DNA from: Clostridiales bacterium
Lineage (GTDB): Bacteria; Bacillota; Clostridia; Lachnospirales; Lachnospiraceae
NCBI GenBank assembly: GCA_019420405.1
Contig: JAHZHF010000066.1
Location: 1 to 12,334 of the forward strand
Length of the DNA stretch: 12,334 nucleotides
Direction of reading: 5' to 3'
Each line of letters begins with the position of its first letter. Positions within the stretch are counted from its first letter, which is position 1. Under the pieces are notes generated by a model. The model searched no databases, was not told the DNA's origin, and worked only from the letters and a program-made list of their open reading frames with translations. Both the position numbers and the translations under genes were made by a program. Below, piece after piece: positions 1-7,090 of the stretch.

Positions 1-49
1 GCGGCACGCAGGGATTGTCTGAGCGAAAGCGAGTTGCCCTGCGCGCCGC
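1..49 (-). repeat. GC-rich inverted repeat downstream of comEC; possible terminator or palindromic element
   Basis: Bases 1-13 (GCGGCACGCAGGG) pair with 37-49 (CCCTGCGCGCCGC) at 12 of 13 positions, around a 23-base loop. The single mismatch (A6 against C44) becomes a U-G wobble if the minus strand is transcribed, so the stem is fully paired in the RNA reading away from comEC. This suits a 3'-end structure for the comEC transcript. The sequence that would hold a U-tract lies outside the window, so a terminator cannot be confirmed. The loop contains a GC-GAAA-GC mini-hairpin, and the whole looks like the short palindromic intergenic repeats found in many Firmicutes. Bases 50-185 hold no gene I can support. 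Confidence 0.5.
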
Positions 50-185
50 TTTGCCTTTAAACAACTCTTCGGATTCTTAGATCCTTCCCAGATTCCGGAA
101 CGAAGCATGTAACTCCTGTCCCTTCATCAGAATACGATTTCCAAAACATCCCGCCCCGCTTCCGGACGTGATCTAACGGGAAATG

Positions 186-2597
186 TTAGTGATCTAAATA
201 GCTGCTCACCCGCATCTTCTCCCCATCCGTCCACACGGTAACCGCCCCGCGCTCCTGTGTGGAATATATACGGCATCCTGCTTCTGTCAGCCGCTCTGTC
301 GTCTCTTTATGGGGATGTCCGTAGCGGTTGTCCACACCTGCGGAGATCAGTGCAATCCGCGGTCTGACTATCTGGAGAAACGCTTCGCTGCCTGAGTTCT
401 TCGATCCGTGATGCGCAGCCTTTAGTACATCGTACTCCCGCAGCCGCCCGCTTTCTATCAGCGCTTTCTCTCCCACGCCTTCCACGTCCCCGGTCAGCAG
501 CATATCGAACGCACCGAATGACACATCCAGCACAAGAGAAGCGCTGTTCCCGGGTTCAAGTCCCAGTTCATTTTCCGGGCCGAGACAGGTAATCGCCAGT
601 TTCTCCTCCCTGATCTGTTCTCCGGCTTTCATAACGGTAACCCGGGTGCCCTTTTCCACAGCCAGAGACGCCAGTGTAGCCAGCTTTTCATCATGATATT
701 CTTCTGGCGGAAGAACGAGACACCGAATCCTCACGCCCATCTCCTGTCCCTCCAGCAGCTCCTCCAGGCCGCTGCTATGGTCTTCATCCCCATGAGTCAC
801 AAAGACGTAATCCAGCGTATCGACGGCATTTGCCAGAAGGTAAGGTTCGATCCGGTATGTTCCCGGGTTCGATACGTCGCTGCTGCCTCCGTCTATCAGA
901 TAATTTCCTTTCGTTCCCCGGATATGAATCCCGTCTCCCTGCCCCACATCCAGCGCTGTCGCTCTGATCTCACTGCCACTCTGGTATCCCATCCGGCAGA
1001 AAACAGCCATGCCTGCAGCAAAGAAAAGGATCAGAATTCCCGGCAGGCGGCGGGCCTTTTCCTCCCATCCCTGGACCGCATCTTCCGCTCCCCGCTTCCT
1101 CTGTTCTGACAAAATACGATATACCAGACAGAAGATCCCGATCCCCAAATAATAGGCCACAAGCCACCGGACTCCCGGCTGTCCGGTCACCAGCCTGCTG
1201 CCAGGGAGCATCCCCGCTCCGGCACAGATCAGATCATAAAACCAGAGCACGGCTTTGCAGATCATAAGCACCACTCCGCCTGCTCTCTCCCAGAAAAGAG
1301 CCAGAAACGATCCGGTAAGTCCCGCTCCCATCGCCGCAGGCATGACGGGTATGACAAGAAGATTTAAAAACACAGAATAGGGAGGCACCTCAAAGTAAAA
1401 ATACAATAACGGCCCCAGAAGAAGCACGCTTACCGCCGTGCTTGACGCCATTCCCCGGGCGCCCCACAGAGCCAGACTCTGTATCCGGTATCGCAGCTTC
1501 CGGCGCTGTCTTCCGACATCCTCTCTTTTCCCGGCTTTTCTTATCTTTTCATCCAGGACATCGCATCCGAAAGTTTCAGAAAATACAGGGCCCAGGAGCG
1601 CAATCCCAAGGATCGCCCCAAAAGAGAGGAGAAATCCCGCATCTGTAAGGAAAAGCGGATTCATCCAAACAAGCAACGCCGCAGCCAGGGCAAGACTTGT
1701 GGGGAGGTCATAATCCCGCCCCGTCATATCCGCTCCGATGCGCACGAAAAACATGATCAGCGCCCGGGTGCTGGACACACCCGCTCCAATCATCAGAGTA
1801 TAGCAGAGAAGGACGGCTCCTCCCAATATTCCCGCCGGAACGAATCCGAAGCCGGACCGCCTGAGAAGACCGTAGACTCCCATGCCGATAAAGGACATAT
1901 GAAGCCCTGAGATGGCAAGGAGATGGCTGATCCCGTTTTTCTGGTACATTTTCTTCATCTCCGGGTCCAGCCCTGCCTTTTCGCCCAGCAGAACCGCGCT
2001 CATCGTCCCGCCGTAATACTCTCCCAGATGACGGATGAGCAGTTCATTCCAGCCCGAGCGCAGCTCCAAGAGGAACTGGTGCACCCGCCGCTCCTGATCC
2101 GAGAGCATCTGCAGGCTGTCCGCCCACACCAGGACATAAATCCCCTGTCTCCGGTAATACGCTTTCTGATCGAAATTCCCCGGGTTCCGGGCCGACTCAA
2201 AACACTGCCCCTCCCCGCGGATTCTGATCCGGTTTCCAATTTTAACTTCTGACCGTTCCGTCTGTTTCAGCAGTTCGGGTCTGACATAGACCAGGACTTG
2301 CGGCTCCCGGATCTGTTCCGGGCCGTCTTTCCCGTCTCCGGAGTCCGTATTCTGCCCGGTATTCTGCCCGGTATTCTGCTTGTAAACTGACACGGCAGCA
2401 TCCTTCACGAATACTGCCGTCACCTTTGCCTTTTCTTCGATTCTGTACACAATTCCTTCCAAAGTCAGCTCCGCCTTCTTTCCCACGGCTCTCTCCAGAG
2501 CGGAAGGCTTCATTTCCTCCGTTCCGAAGAAGCTGACCCGGATGGCCTGCGCGATAAGAAACAGCACACATATCGTACAAAGAGGACGTTTTCTCAT
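186..2597 (-). CDS. comEC: ComEC/Rec2 family DNA-uptake channel protein
   Basis: Membrane channel that carries single-stranded transforming DNA into the cytoplasm. The 803 residues match the usual family length. In order I see an N-terminal hydrophobic segment (about 4-24), an OB-like region with the family motif ARNPGNFD (136-143), the Competence-domain signature HLLAISGLHMS (225-235), a run of hydrophobic membrane segments to about residue 535, and a C-terminal metallo-beta-lactamase-like domain from about 545. That last domain has HGDEDH (602-607), TGDVE (702-706) and AHHGSKNS (728-735), the metal-ligand motifs expected of an active hydrolase-type domain. The ATG at 2597 lies 9 bp after the lipoprotein gene, behind a GAAGGA ribosome site, so it is the last gene of the comEA unit. 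A tandem QNTG insertion lies at residues 74-85. Identification is secure; whether the organism is naturally competent is not shown. Confidence 0.96.
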   Translation of the reverse strand: MRKRPLCTICVLFLIAQAIRVSFFGTEEMKPSALERAVGKKAELTLEGIVYRIEEKAKVTAVFVKDAAVSVYKQNTGQNTGQNTDSGDGKDGPEQIREPQVLVYVRPELLKQTERSEVKIGNRIRIRGEGQCFESARNPGNFDQKAYYRRQGIYVLVWADSLQMLSDQERRVHQFLLELRSGWNELLIRHLGEYYGGTMSAVLLGEKAGLDPEMKKMYQKNGISHLLAISGLHMSFIGMGVYGLLRRSGFGFVPAGILGGAVLLCYTLMIGAGVSSTRALIMFFVRIGADMTGRDYDLPTSLALAAALLVWMNPLFLTDAGFLLSFGAILGIALLGPVFSETFGCDVLDEKIRKAGKREDVGRQRRKLRYRIQSLALWGARGMASSTAVSVLLLGPLLYFYFEVPPYSVFLNLLVIPVMPAAMGAGLTGSFLALFWERAGGVVLMICKAVLWFYDLICAGAGMLPGSRLVTGQPGVRWLVAYYLGIGIFCLVYRILSEQRKRGAEDAVQGWEEKARRLPGILILFFAAGMAVFCRMGYQSGSEIRATALDVGQGDGIHIRGTKGNYLIDGGSSDVSNPGTYRIEPYLLANAVDTLDYVFVTHGDEDHSSGLEELLEGQEMGVRIRCLVLPPEEYHDEKLATLASLAVEKGTRVTVMKAGEQIREEKLAITCLGPENELGLEPGNSASLVLDVSFGAFDMLLTGDVEGVGEKALIESGRLREYDVLKAAHHGSKNSGSEAFLQIVRPRIALISAGVDNRYGHPHKETTERLTEAGCRIYSTQERGAVTVWTDGEKMRVSSYLDH
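2347..2382 (-). repeat. 12-bp tandem repeat inside comEC (three copies)
   Basis: Plus-strand unit GTATTCTGCCCG occurs at 2347-2358 and 2359-2370, followed by a third copy at 2371-2382 with two changes. On the coding strand it gives QNTG-QNTG-QNTD at ComEC residues 74-85, just before a polar glycine/aspartate-rich stretch in the extracytoplasmic N-terminal region. Because the unit is four codons, gain or loss of copies would change length without shifting frame. Confidence 0.85.
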
Positions 2598-2606
2598 TTT
2601 CCTTCT

Positions 2607-3536
2607 TTATTCGTCGGCTGCAATAAGATCCAGATTCTCCTCCAGTGGCTTTGAGAGATCCACAGTCTCCATATATCTGGCATTTGATTCTCCATTGATC
2701 GTGAACTGCACTTTCTGCACCTCTGTTCCCTCTGTCAGAGAATTCACGATCGAGTAGACAGTCAGTTCCGGAAGGATATCATAAGTCCCTGTCAGGAACG
2801 TACTGTCGAAATTCACATAACATATCCCGTCTTTTGTGGTAACGCTCAACAGATTTGCATCCGGATTCACGGTGGGGTATGCCCCTCCGGACTCCGGCCC
2901 CTGCATCACCTTTTCCACAATCAGTTTCTCCTTGGGCACGTTGCTGCTGTACCGGACGTCTCGTTTCTCCGCCACAAGGCGGCTGCCGGTCTCATCCGCA
3001 AAATAAAGCGTCAGAGTGTCTGTCTGGTACGTGCTCGGAGAGGATCCTGTATTCTCCACAAAATCATCTCCGTTCATCAGACCGACCATCAGACCGTCGC
3101 TGTCCACAAGCGGCTCCTCGTCTACCGTAAACGAAACCGCGTTGATCCCGGTCACCTGAAGCAGGGACTGAACAACAGCCGCCCGCACCAGCTTTTCCTC
3201 CAGAGGCTCTATCTCCGTATATTCCCCGCTGAAATCCACATCCAGTATACTCCCGTGCAGGCTGCACTCCTGCACCTCTACCCCCTCCGGAATGGGCGCC
3301 GTGTACTCGATATCCTCGGACGGCTCTTTCAGCTCATCCAGAACGCTCTGAGCCTGTTCCTGAACCTCTCCGTCCGGAATCTCATAGGAGATTTTAACCA
3401 GTCCCGTCCTGTCCCCGTTCAGAGCATAGATAAAAGGCTCTTCCTTTCCGACTTCCGTCCGGCCTGCGCACCCGGCAAGCGACATACAGGTGGACAGGCA
3501 GAGACCTATAATAAAGATATTTCTTCTCTTTTTCAT
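2607..3536 (-). CDS. Lipoprotein with two GerMN domains
   Basis: Predicted membrane-anchored extracytoplasmic lipoprotein of 309 residues. Signal peptide MKKRRN plus a hydrophobic core ends in lipobox SLAGC, with the lipidated cysteine at 23. Two GerMN-like repeats follow, about residues 34-148 and 173-284. Each has the family layout: a beta start (VKISYEIPDG; LTLYFADETG), a helix that begins the 'xxLLxGP' part (SVLDELKEP; VEKVMQGPE), an 'xVxFS/xVNFD' strand, and a closing 'VxFTxxxE' strand. B. subtilis GerM and the actinobacterial LpqB use the same fold. The ATG has an AGGAGG site 5 bp upstream that overlaps the stop codon of the kinase gene, so translation is probably coupled to the two-component pair. 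I infer a role as accessory or sensor partner of the kinase, or in cell-wall remodelling. A sporulation role as in GerM is possible but not shown. Confidence 0.87.
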   Translation of the reverse strand: MKKRRNIFIIGLCLSTCMSLAGCAGRTEVGKEEPFIYALNGDRTGLVKISYEIPDGEVQEQAQSVLDELKEPSEDIEYTAPIPEGVEVQECSLHGSILDVDFSGEYTEIEPLEEKLVRAAVVQSLLQVTGINAVSFTVDEEPLVDSDGLMVGLMNGDDFVENTGSSPSTYQTDTLTLYFADETGSRLVAEKRDVRYSSNVPKEKLIVEKVMQGPESGGAYPTVNPDANLLSVTTKDGICYVNFDSTFLTGTYDILPELTVYSIVNSLTEGTEVQKVQFTINGESNARYMETVDLSKPLEENLDLIAADE

Positions 3537-3545
3537 CCTGACCTC

Positions 3546-5021
3546 CTACCCTGTCACATAGGTGAGAGGAATCCGGACCGTGAAGGTCGTCCCCTCCCCT
3601 TTATTGCTGTAAACACGGATTGATCCCCGGTGGACAATCACTGCGTTCCGGGCAATGGCAAGTCCCAGCCCGGTTCCGCCGATCTCCCTTGAGTGAGACT
3701 TGTCCACACGGTAAAATCTCTCAAAAATATGCTCCTGGTCTTCCTCCGGAATACCGATCCCGGAGTCCTCCACCTTGACGTAGAAATACTTGTGGTCTGC
3801 GTTCAGGGAAACGTGCACCCAGCCGTTCTCCCGGTTGTATTTGATTGCATTTTCCACCAGGTTTGATACCGCCAGGGTAAATTTCGTCTCGTCGATCTCT
3901 GCATTCACCGGGCGGAACGTCTCAAGAACCATCTCCACGGACTGTTTCTCGGCGATGGGTTTCAATCTTTTCAATATCTGTTCCAGCAGTTCATTGATAT
4001 TGACAGACTGGATATTCATTGTCTGGCCGCTCCGGTCCATTTTCACAAGCGACAGAAGATCCGTGATAATCTTGTTCTCCCTGTCGATCTCCTTCGCGAT
4101 ATCCCCCATAAACTCCTGATACATCTCTACAGGTACGTTCTCCTGTTCCAGAAGAGAATCCGCCAGAACTTTCATGGAAGTCATGGGAGTTTTCAGCTCG
4201 TGAGAGACATTTGAGACAAATTCCTCCCGGGATTCATCCAGAAGCTTTAAACGGCCGAGCATCTTATTGAATGCTTCGCTCAACTGCCTGGTCTCTGTAA
4301 ATGTATCCACATGAAGCACATCGTCGCTGTATCCCTCGCTCACATTTTCAATGGCTCCGGTAATCTTATGAATCGGACGCACCATGCGGTCTGCAAAAAA
4401 CACACTGAACACAGCCAGGATAAGCAGCACGATCCCGGCCGTCAGCCCTCCGTGCGTATAGAAAACCTGCTGCGTCACTTCGATATTGTCCGTGGAGACG
4501 CTGGCCAGCATCACTCCGTCCACCTTCTCGCTATCCGCATCCATGATCGGAGAGGTCACCTCAATATAATGGCTGTCCCTGTCATAATAATTCGTCGTCT
4601 CGCCCCGCATGCACCGGACCACATTCTCCGATACATCTGTCTTACCTTCATCCAGCCCGTATGTATCCGCAACCACTTCCAGATTCCGGTCAATGATCAT
4701 AACACGCCCACTGTATATATTCGTAAGCTGGGTCAGACTGGCATTGATCAGTTCGGACGAAGGGTCTGTCAGATACCCGTAATTATTTAACTGGTCACAA
4801 AGGATTGTGCACTGATTCTGGATTTCCGCGGTGCGAAGCGCTACCGCCTGTGATTCATAGAATTTCGCGATTCCGAAAAGCACCGCCATGCATGGCAGGG
4901 TACCTGCCAGCATGACGATCAGTATCAGCCGGAACCGCATATTTTTAAAGATTCTGTCTCTGAGTCTGAATTGACGTTTAGCCCTGGAAATAATAACCCA
5001 CTCCCCACTTTGTATGTACAT
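3546..5021 (-). CDS. Membrane sensor histidine kinase (WalK/PhoR-like, HAMP)
   Basis: Partner kinase of the adjacent response regulator. Numbered from the ATG at 5021: basic juxtamembrane segment (13-30), TM1 (about 31-53), an extracytoplasmic sensor region (about 54-190) probably of Cache/PAS-like type, TM2 (about 192-213), HAMP (about 214-262), and a HisKA domain with the phospho-accepting H274 in NVSHELKTPM. The HATPase domain follows with N-box NLVENAIKY (387-395), G1 DSGIGIP (419-425), F-box FERFYR (433-438) and G2 GGTGLGLA (448-455). All catalytic motifs are intact. The start is uncertain. ATG 5021 overlaps the regulator gene by 44 bp and lacks a clear ribosome site, and ATG 4940 gives a protein beginning right at TM1. 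A GGGGAG sequence at about 5001-5006 could instead serve ATT codons at 4994 or 4991. The next gene begins 9 bp after the stop. The ligand is unknown. Confidence 0.93.
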   Translation of the reverse strand: MYIQSGEWVIISRAKRQFRLRDRIFKNMRFRLILIVMLAGTLPCMAVLFGIAKFYESQAVALRTAEIQNQCTILCDQLNNYGYLTDPSSELINASLTQLTNIYSGRVMIIDRNLEVVADTYGLDEGKTDVSENVVRCMRGETTNYYDRDSHYIEVTSPIMDADSEKVDGVMLASVSTDNIEVTQQVFYTHGGLTAGIVLLILAVFSVFFADRMVRPIHKITGAIENVSEGYSDDVLHVDTFTETRQLSEAFNKMLGRLKLLDESREEFVSNVSHELKTPMTSMKVLADSLLEQENVPVEMYQEFMGDIAKEIDRENKIITDLLSLVKMDRSGQTMNIQSVNINELLEQILKRLKPIAEKQSVEMVLETFRPVNAEIDETKFTLAVSNLVENAIKYNRENGWVHVSLNADHKYFYVKVEDSGIGIPEEDQEHIFERFYRVDKSHSREIGGTGLGLAIARNAVIVHRGSIRVYSNKGEGTTFTVRIPLTYVTG

Positions 5022-5664
5022 ATTTCGGTTCGCTTGGATTCAGCTCGATCTTCTCTCTCAGCCGCCGGATATGGACATCCACCGTTCTCGCATCCCCCGG
5101 ATAATCATAGCCCCACACGAGGTTTAACAGAGTCTCCCTGCTGGACACTTTATTCGGATTCATCGCCAGAAGCTCGAGAACATCAAACTCTTTGGCCGTA
5201 AGGTTGATCTCCCGGTCACCGATGAACACCCGCCGGCTCTCACAGTCGATCTTCATATTGCCCTTTATAAGCACCGGGCTGCCCGCCGGCTCTTTTCTCT
5301 TGGAGGTACGTCTCATAATGGCCTTGATTCTCGCCTTTACTTCCAGTATATTGAACGGCTTCGTTATATAATCGTCCGCTCCGTACTCCAGACCAAGGAT
5401 CTTATCCATATCCTCGCTCCTGGCTGTCAGCATCACCACCGGCATGTCCGAGAACTCCCGGATCTGCTGACATGCCTGGAATCCGTCCATCTTCGGCAGC
5501 ATCACATCCAGCAGAACCAGATCATACTCACAGTTTTTCGCATACTCCAGCGCTTCCTCGCCGTCGTAGGCACAGTCCACTTCCATGCCTTCCTGCTCCA
5601 GGCTGAACCTGATTCCCTTTACGATCAGCTTCTCATCATCTACGACCAAAATTTTCTTACTCAT
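4978..5664 (-). CDS. OmpR/PhoB-family response regulator, WalR-like
   Basis: DNA-binding response regulator, 228 residues from the chosen ATG at 5664. The receiver domain (about 3-118) has acidic pocket D9-D10, phospho-acceptor D53 in LLDVMLPKMDG, T80 in MLTAR and the conserved lysine in TKPF. The winged-helix output domain (about 130-227) contains WGYDYPGDARTVDVHIRRL and ends KWGVGYYF, very close in style to WalR/YycF and PhoB. The frame extends upstream to a TTG at 5691, but MSKKILVVDDE is the normal family beginning. A purine-rich GGGAAAG lies just upstream, though no strong ribosome site is seen. The gene follows comEA by 82 bp without an obvious promoter between them, and its end overlaps the likely kinase start. 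WalR-type regulators usually control cell-wall hydrolases. Regulation of the flanking competence genes is only an inference from position. Confidence 0.94.
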   Translation of the reverse strand: MSKKILVVDDEKLIVKGIRFSLEQEGMEVDCAYDGEEALEYAKNCEYDLVLLDVMLPKMDGFQACQQIREFSDMPVVMLTARSEDMDKILGLEYGADDYITKPFNILEVKARIKAIMRRTSKRKEPAGSPVLIKGNMKIDCESRRVFIGDREINLTAKEFDVLELLAMNPNKVSSRETLLNLVWGYDYPGDARTVDVHIRRLREKIELNPSEPKYVHTKWGVGYYFQG

Positions 5665-5746
5665 ACTTTTCTTTCCCGACTCCTGTTTCAAGTTATAACA
5701 GTTCCGGCATCCTGCTCAGTTCCTGCCCTCAGCATCCGCCGACCTG

Positions 5747-6421
5747 TCAAATCGTTATGTCATCTTTTATTTTATTAAACACGCCCTCTTTGATTCCCTC
5801 AATCTGCATCAGTTCTTCGATACTCGTAAAACTCCCGTTCTTCTCCCGGTAATCCATAATACTCTCCGCTTTCGCCTCACCAATTCCGGTCAGCATCATG
5901 AGTTCTTCTTTCCCGGCTGTATTAATATTTATCTTATTGTTTTCCGTTCCTTCTGTTACTTCTCCTGCAACCCCTGCTCCCTGGTTCTGCGCCTCCTCCA
6001 CGGTCGGGACACGGATCTGTTCCCCATCTGTTACGATCCGCGCCTGGTTCACCGCGTCAGCCGCCGCAGCTTCCGTCAGTCCTCCCGCAAGCTGTATGGC
6101 CTCAAACACCCGGGCTCCTTCTTTCAACTCGTACACTCCCGGGGCGTTCACTGCACCGCATACATACACATAAACGTCCCCTTCTTCGGAAACATCCCCG
6201 CCGTGCTCTCCCGCCGCCTGTCCGGAATCTCCCCCGGACTTTTCCGCAGCCTTCCCTCCGGAATCTCCCGCGTTTTCTCCGCCCGATGAAACCTCCAGCT
6301 CCTCCAGCCCGTCTTCCGGTTTCTCCCCGGCCTCACAGCCCGCAAGCAAAAAACAGGCCTGCGCCAGCAGCACCGCCGCCAGTACGGCCACAAACTTTTT
6401 TCTCCTTCTGTTTTCAGACAT
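5747..6421 (-). CDS. comEA: ComEA-like DNA-binding lipoprotein (SLBB + helix-hairpin-helix)
   Basis: Probable DNA receptor for transformation on the outer face of the membrane, delivering DNA to ComEC. The 224 residues comprise a basic N-terminus (RRRKK) and a hydrophobic core ending in LLAGC, with a candidate lipidated cysteine at 29. Next comes a low-complexity Gly/Glu/Ser linker (about 30-80), then an SLBB-type domain (VYVYVCGAVNAPGVYEL onward, about 83-140) and a second short linker. The C-terminal tandem helix-hairpin-helix module has NINTAGKEELMMLTGIG (165-181) and IEELMQIEGI (201-210). SLBB plus HhH is the classic ComEA architecture. The lipobox is unusual, since B. subtilis ComEA has a plain transmembrane anchor. 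The ATG at 6421 has a GGAGG site 9 bp upstream and a promoter at 6477-6505. It is the first gene of the unit ending in comEC. Confidence 0.93.
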   Translation of the reverse strand: MSENRRRKKFVAVLAAVLLAQACFLLAGCEAGEKPEDGLEELEVSSGGENAGDSGGKAAEKSGGDSGQAAGEHGGDVSEEGDVYVYVCGAVNAPGVYELKEGARVFEAIQLAGGLTEAAAADAVNQARIVTDGEQIRVPTVEEAQNQGAGVAGEVTEGTENNKININTAGKEELMMLTGIGEAKAESIMDYREKNGSFTSIEELMQIEGIKEGVFNKIKDDITI

Positions 6422-6469
6422 AATTTTCTCCCTCCGTATATGGACGGAAGAAATCCCCTTTATGCCGGA

Positions 6470-6559
6470 CAGTAATATTGTAACGAATTTTTATCAGAAT
6501 TACAATAGACAATTAATTCTTTGTTACGGAGTTACTATTTTATTACAAAATTATTACAG
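6470..6559. promoter_or_regulatory. AT-rich region with repeated TTGTAA / GTTAC half-sites
   Basis: The 150-bp gap between the YdcZ gene and comEA is strikingly AT-rich beside its GC-rich neighbours. It holds related motifs in inverted order: CTGTAATAATTTTGTAATAA on the minus strand (6559-6540) and CAGTAATATTGTAACGAA on the plus strand (6470-6487). It also has GTTAC twice on the plus strand (6523-6527, 6531-6535), and TTGTAA at 6505-6500 facing TTACAA at 6483-6478. Several copies flank or overlap the comEA promoter, as expected for an operator region. I do not recognise the regulator. Confidence 0.4.
6477..6505 (-). promoter_or_regulatory. Sigma-A-type promoter for comEA
   Basis: On the minus strand, TTGTAA (6505-6500), a 17-bp spacer and TACAAT (6482-6477) form a good vegetative promoter (-10 matches 5 of 6). 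It would start transcription near 6470, giving a leader of about 50 nt before the comEA ATG. TTGTAA and the overlapping TTACAA (6483-6478) are also inverted half-sites 16 bp apart, so a repressor or activator could bind over the core promoter. Confidence 0.6.
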
Positions 6560-6580
6560 GAATGTGACTCTTCTCATTCC
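6559..6580 (-). terminator. Weak hairpin over the stop codon of the YdcZ-type gene
   Basis: GGAATG (6580-6575 on the minus strand) pairs perfectly with CATTCC (6564-6559) around a 10-base loop that includes part of the TGA stop. The downstream minus-strand sequence TGTAATAATTTTG is AT-rich but is not a clean T-tract. The stem is short and moderately GC, so this is at best an inefficient terminator separating the arginine unit from the comEA unit. Confidence 0.3.
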
Positions 6581-7005
6581 CACTGGAATATGGCGATACC
6601 GATCACCGCGATCACAAGCCCGAGAAATTTTCTCCACTCAAAAGGCTCCCGCTCCATTCCGAACAGTCCGAAAAGCTGAATCAGATACGCCACCGCAAGC
6701 TGGGCAATCACGATCAGCAGGGCAGATTTCGCGGGTCCGAGCGCATCGATACTTTTGATCACAGTCCAGGTGATGCCCGCGCCGATCACGCCGCCCAAAA
6801 GCATATATTTCGGCTGTACCTGAGCGATGGACGCCACACTGTCCCTTCCTGTGAAGAACCACACCAGCAGACAGACCGCAAATGCGCTGAGCTGTACCCA
6901 TCCGTTGCTGACCCATACTCCGGTCGTCTTCGTCACCTGTGTGTTAAATACTCCCTGGACACTCATCAGCGCCCCGGATAAAAGTGCAATCAAAAAACCA
7001 GTCAT
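6574..7005 (-). CDS. YdcZ-type (DMT superfamily) five-helix membrane protein
   Basis: Small integral membrane protein, 143 residues, with five predicted hydrophobic helices: about 3-20, 34-52, 67-86, 91-113 and 126-141. The opening GFLIALLSGALMSVQGVFNTQV, with a helix followed by an N-T/N-x pattern, is typical of the DMT_YdcZ (former DUF606) family of small transporter-like proteins, whose substrates are mostly unknown. Length matches the single-unit family members, which probably act as dimers. The ATG at 7005 is fixed by an AGGAGG site 8 bp upstream; another ATG at 7012 is out of frame and too close to that site. It follows argD by 85 bp with no strong terminator between, so it may be co-transcribed with the arginine genes. 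Involvement in arginine or ornithine transport is only a guess from position. Confidence 0.85.
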   Translation of the reverse strand: MTGFLIALLSGALMSVQGVFNTQVTKTTGVWVSNGWVQLSAFAVCLLVWFFTGRDSVASIAQVQPKYMLLGGVIGAGITWTVIKSIDALGPAKSALLIVIAQLAVAYLIQLFGLFGMEREPFEWRKFLGLVIAVIGIAIFQWE

Positions 7006-7090
7006 CGTTCATACCTCCTGCCATGTTCTCCGCTTCTGCGGAATGCATATAGTAGTATGTCCTCTGACCGGTTTCTTATACGCCGTCTGG

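Noticed and set aside
1..108. Minus-strand frame from the ATG at 108 running off the window edge, preceded by AGGAG
   Set aside because: The translation passes through the GC-rich hairpin, resembles no family, and ribosome-site spacing is only 4 bp. The remainder is outside the window, so it cannot be supported.
693..1109. Long plus-strand frames opposite comEC and the other genes
   Set aside because: They lie antisense to strongly supported genes, have no ribosome sites, and their composition is that of complementary-strand shadows.
5745..5750. Perfect TTGACA at the end of comEA as a promoter for the response regulator
   Set aside because: No -10-like sequence occurs 16-18 bp downstream; the nearest TATAAC is far too distant.
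7024..7041. Small hairpin TCCGC-AGAA-GCGGA between argD and the YdcZ gene
   Set aside because: Only 5 bp of stem and no T-tract follows; it lies just before a strong ribosome site, so it is not a convincing terminator.
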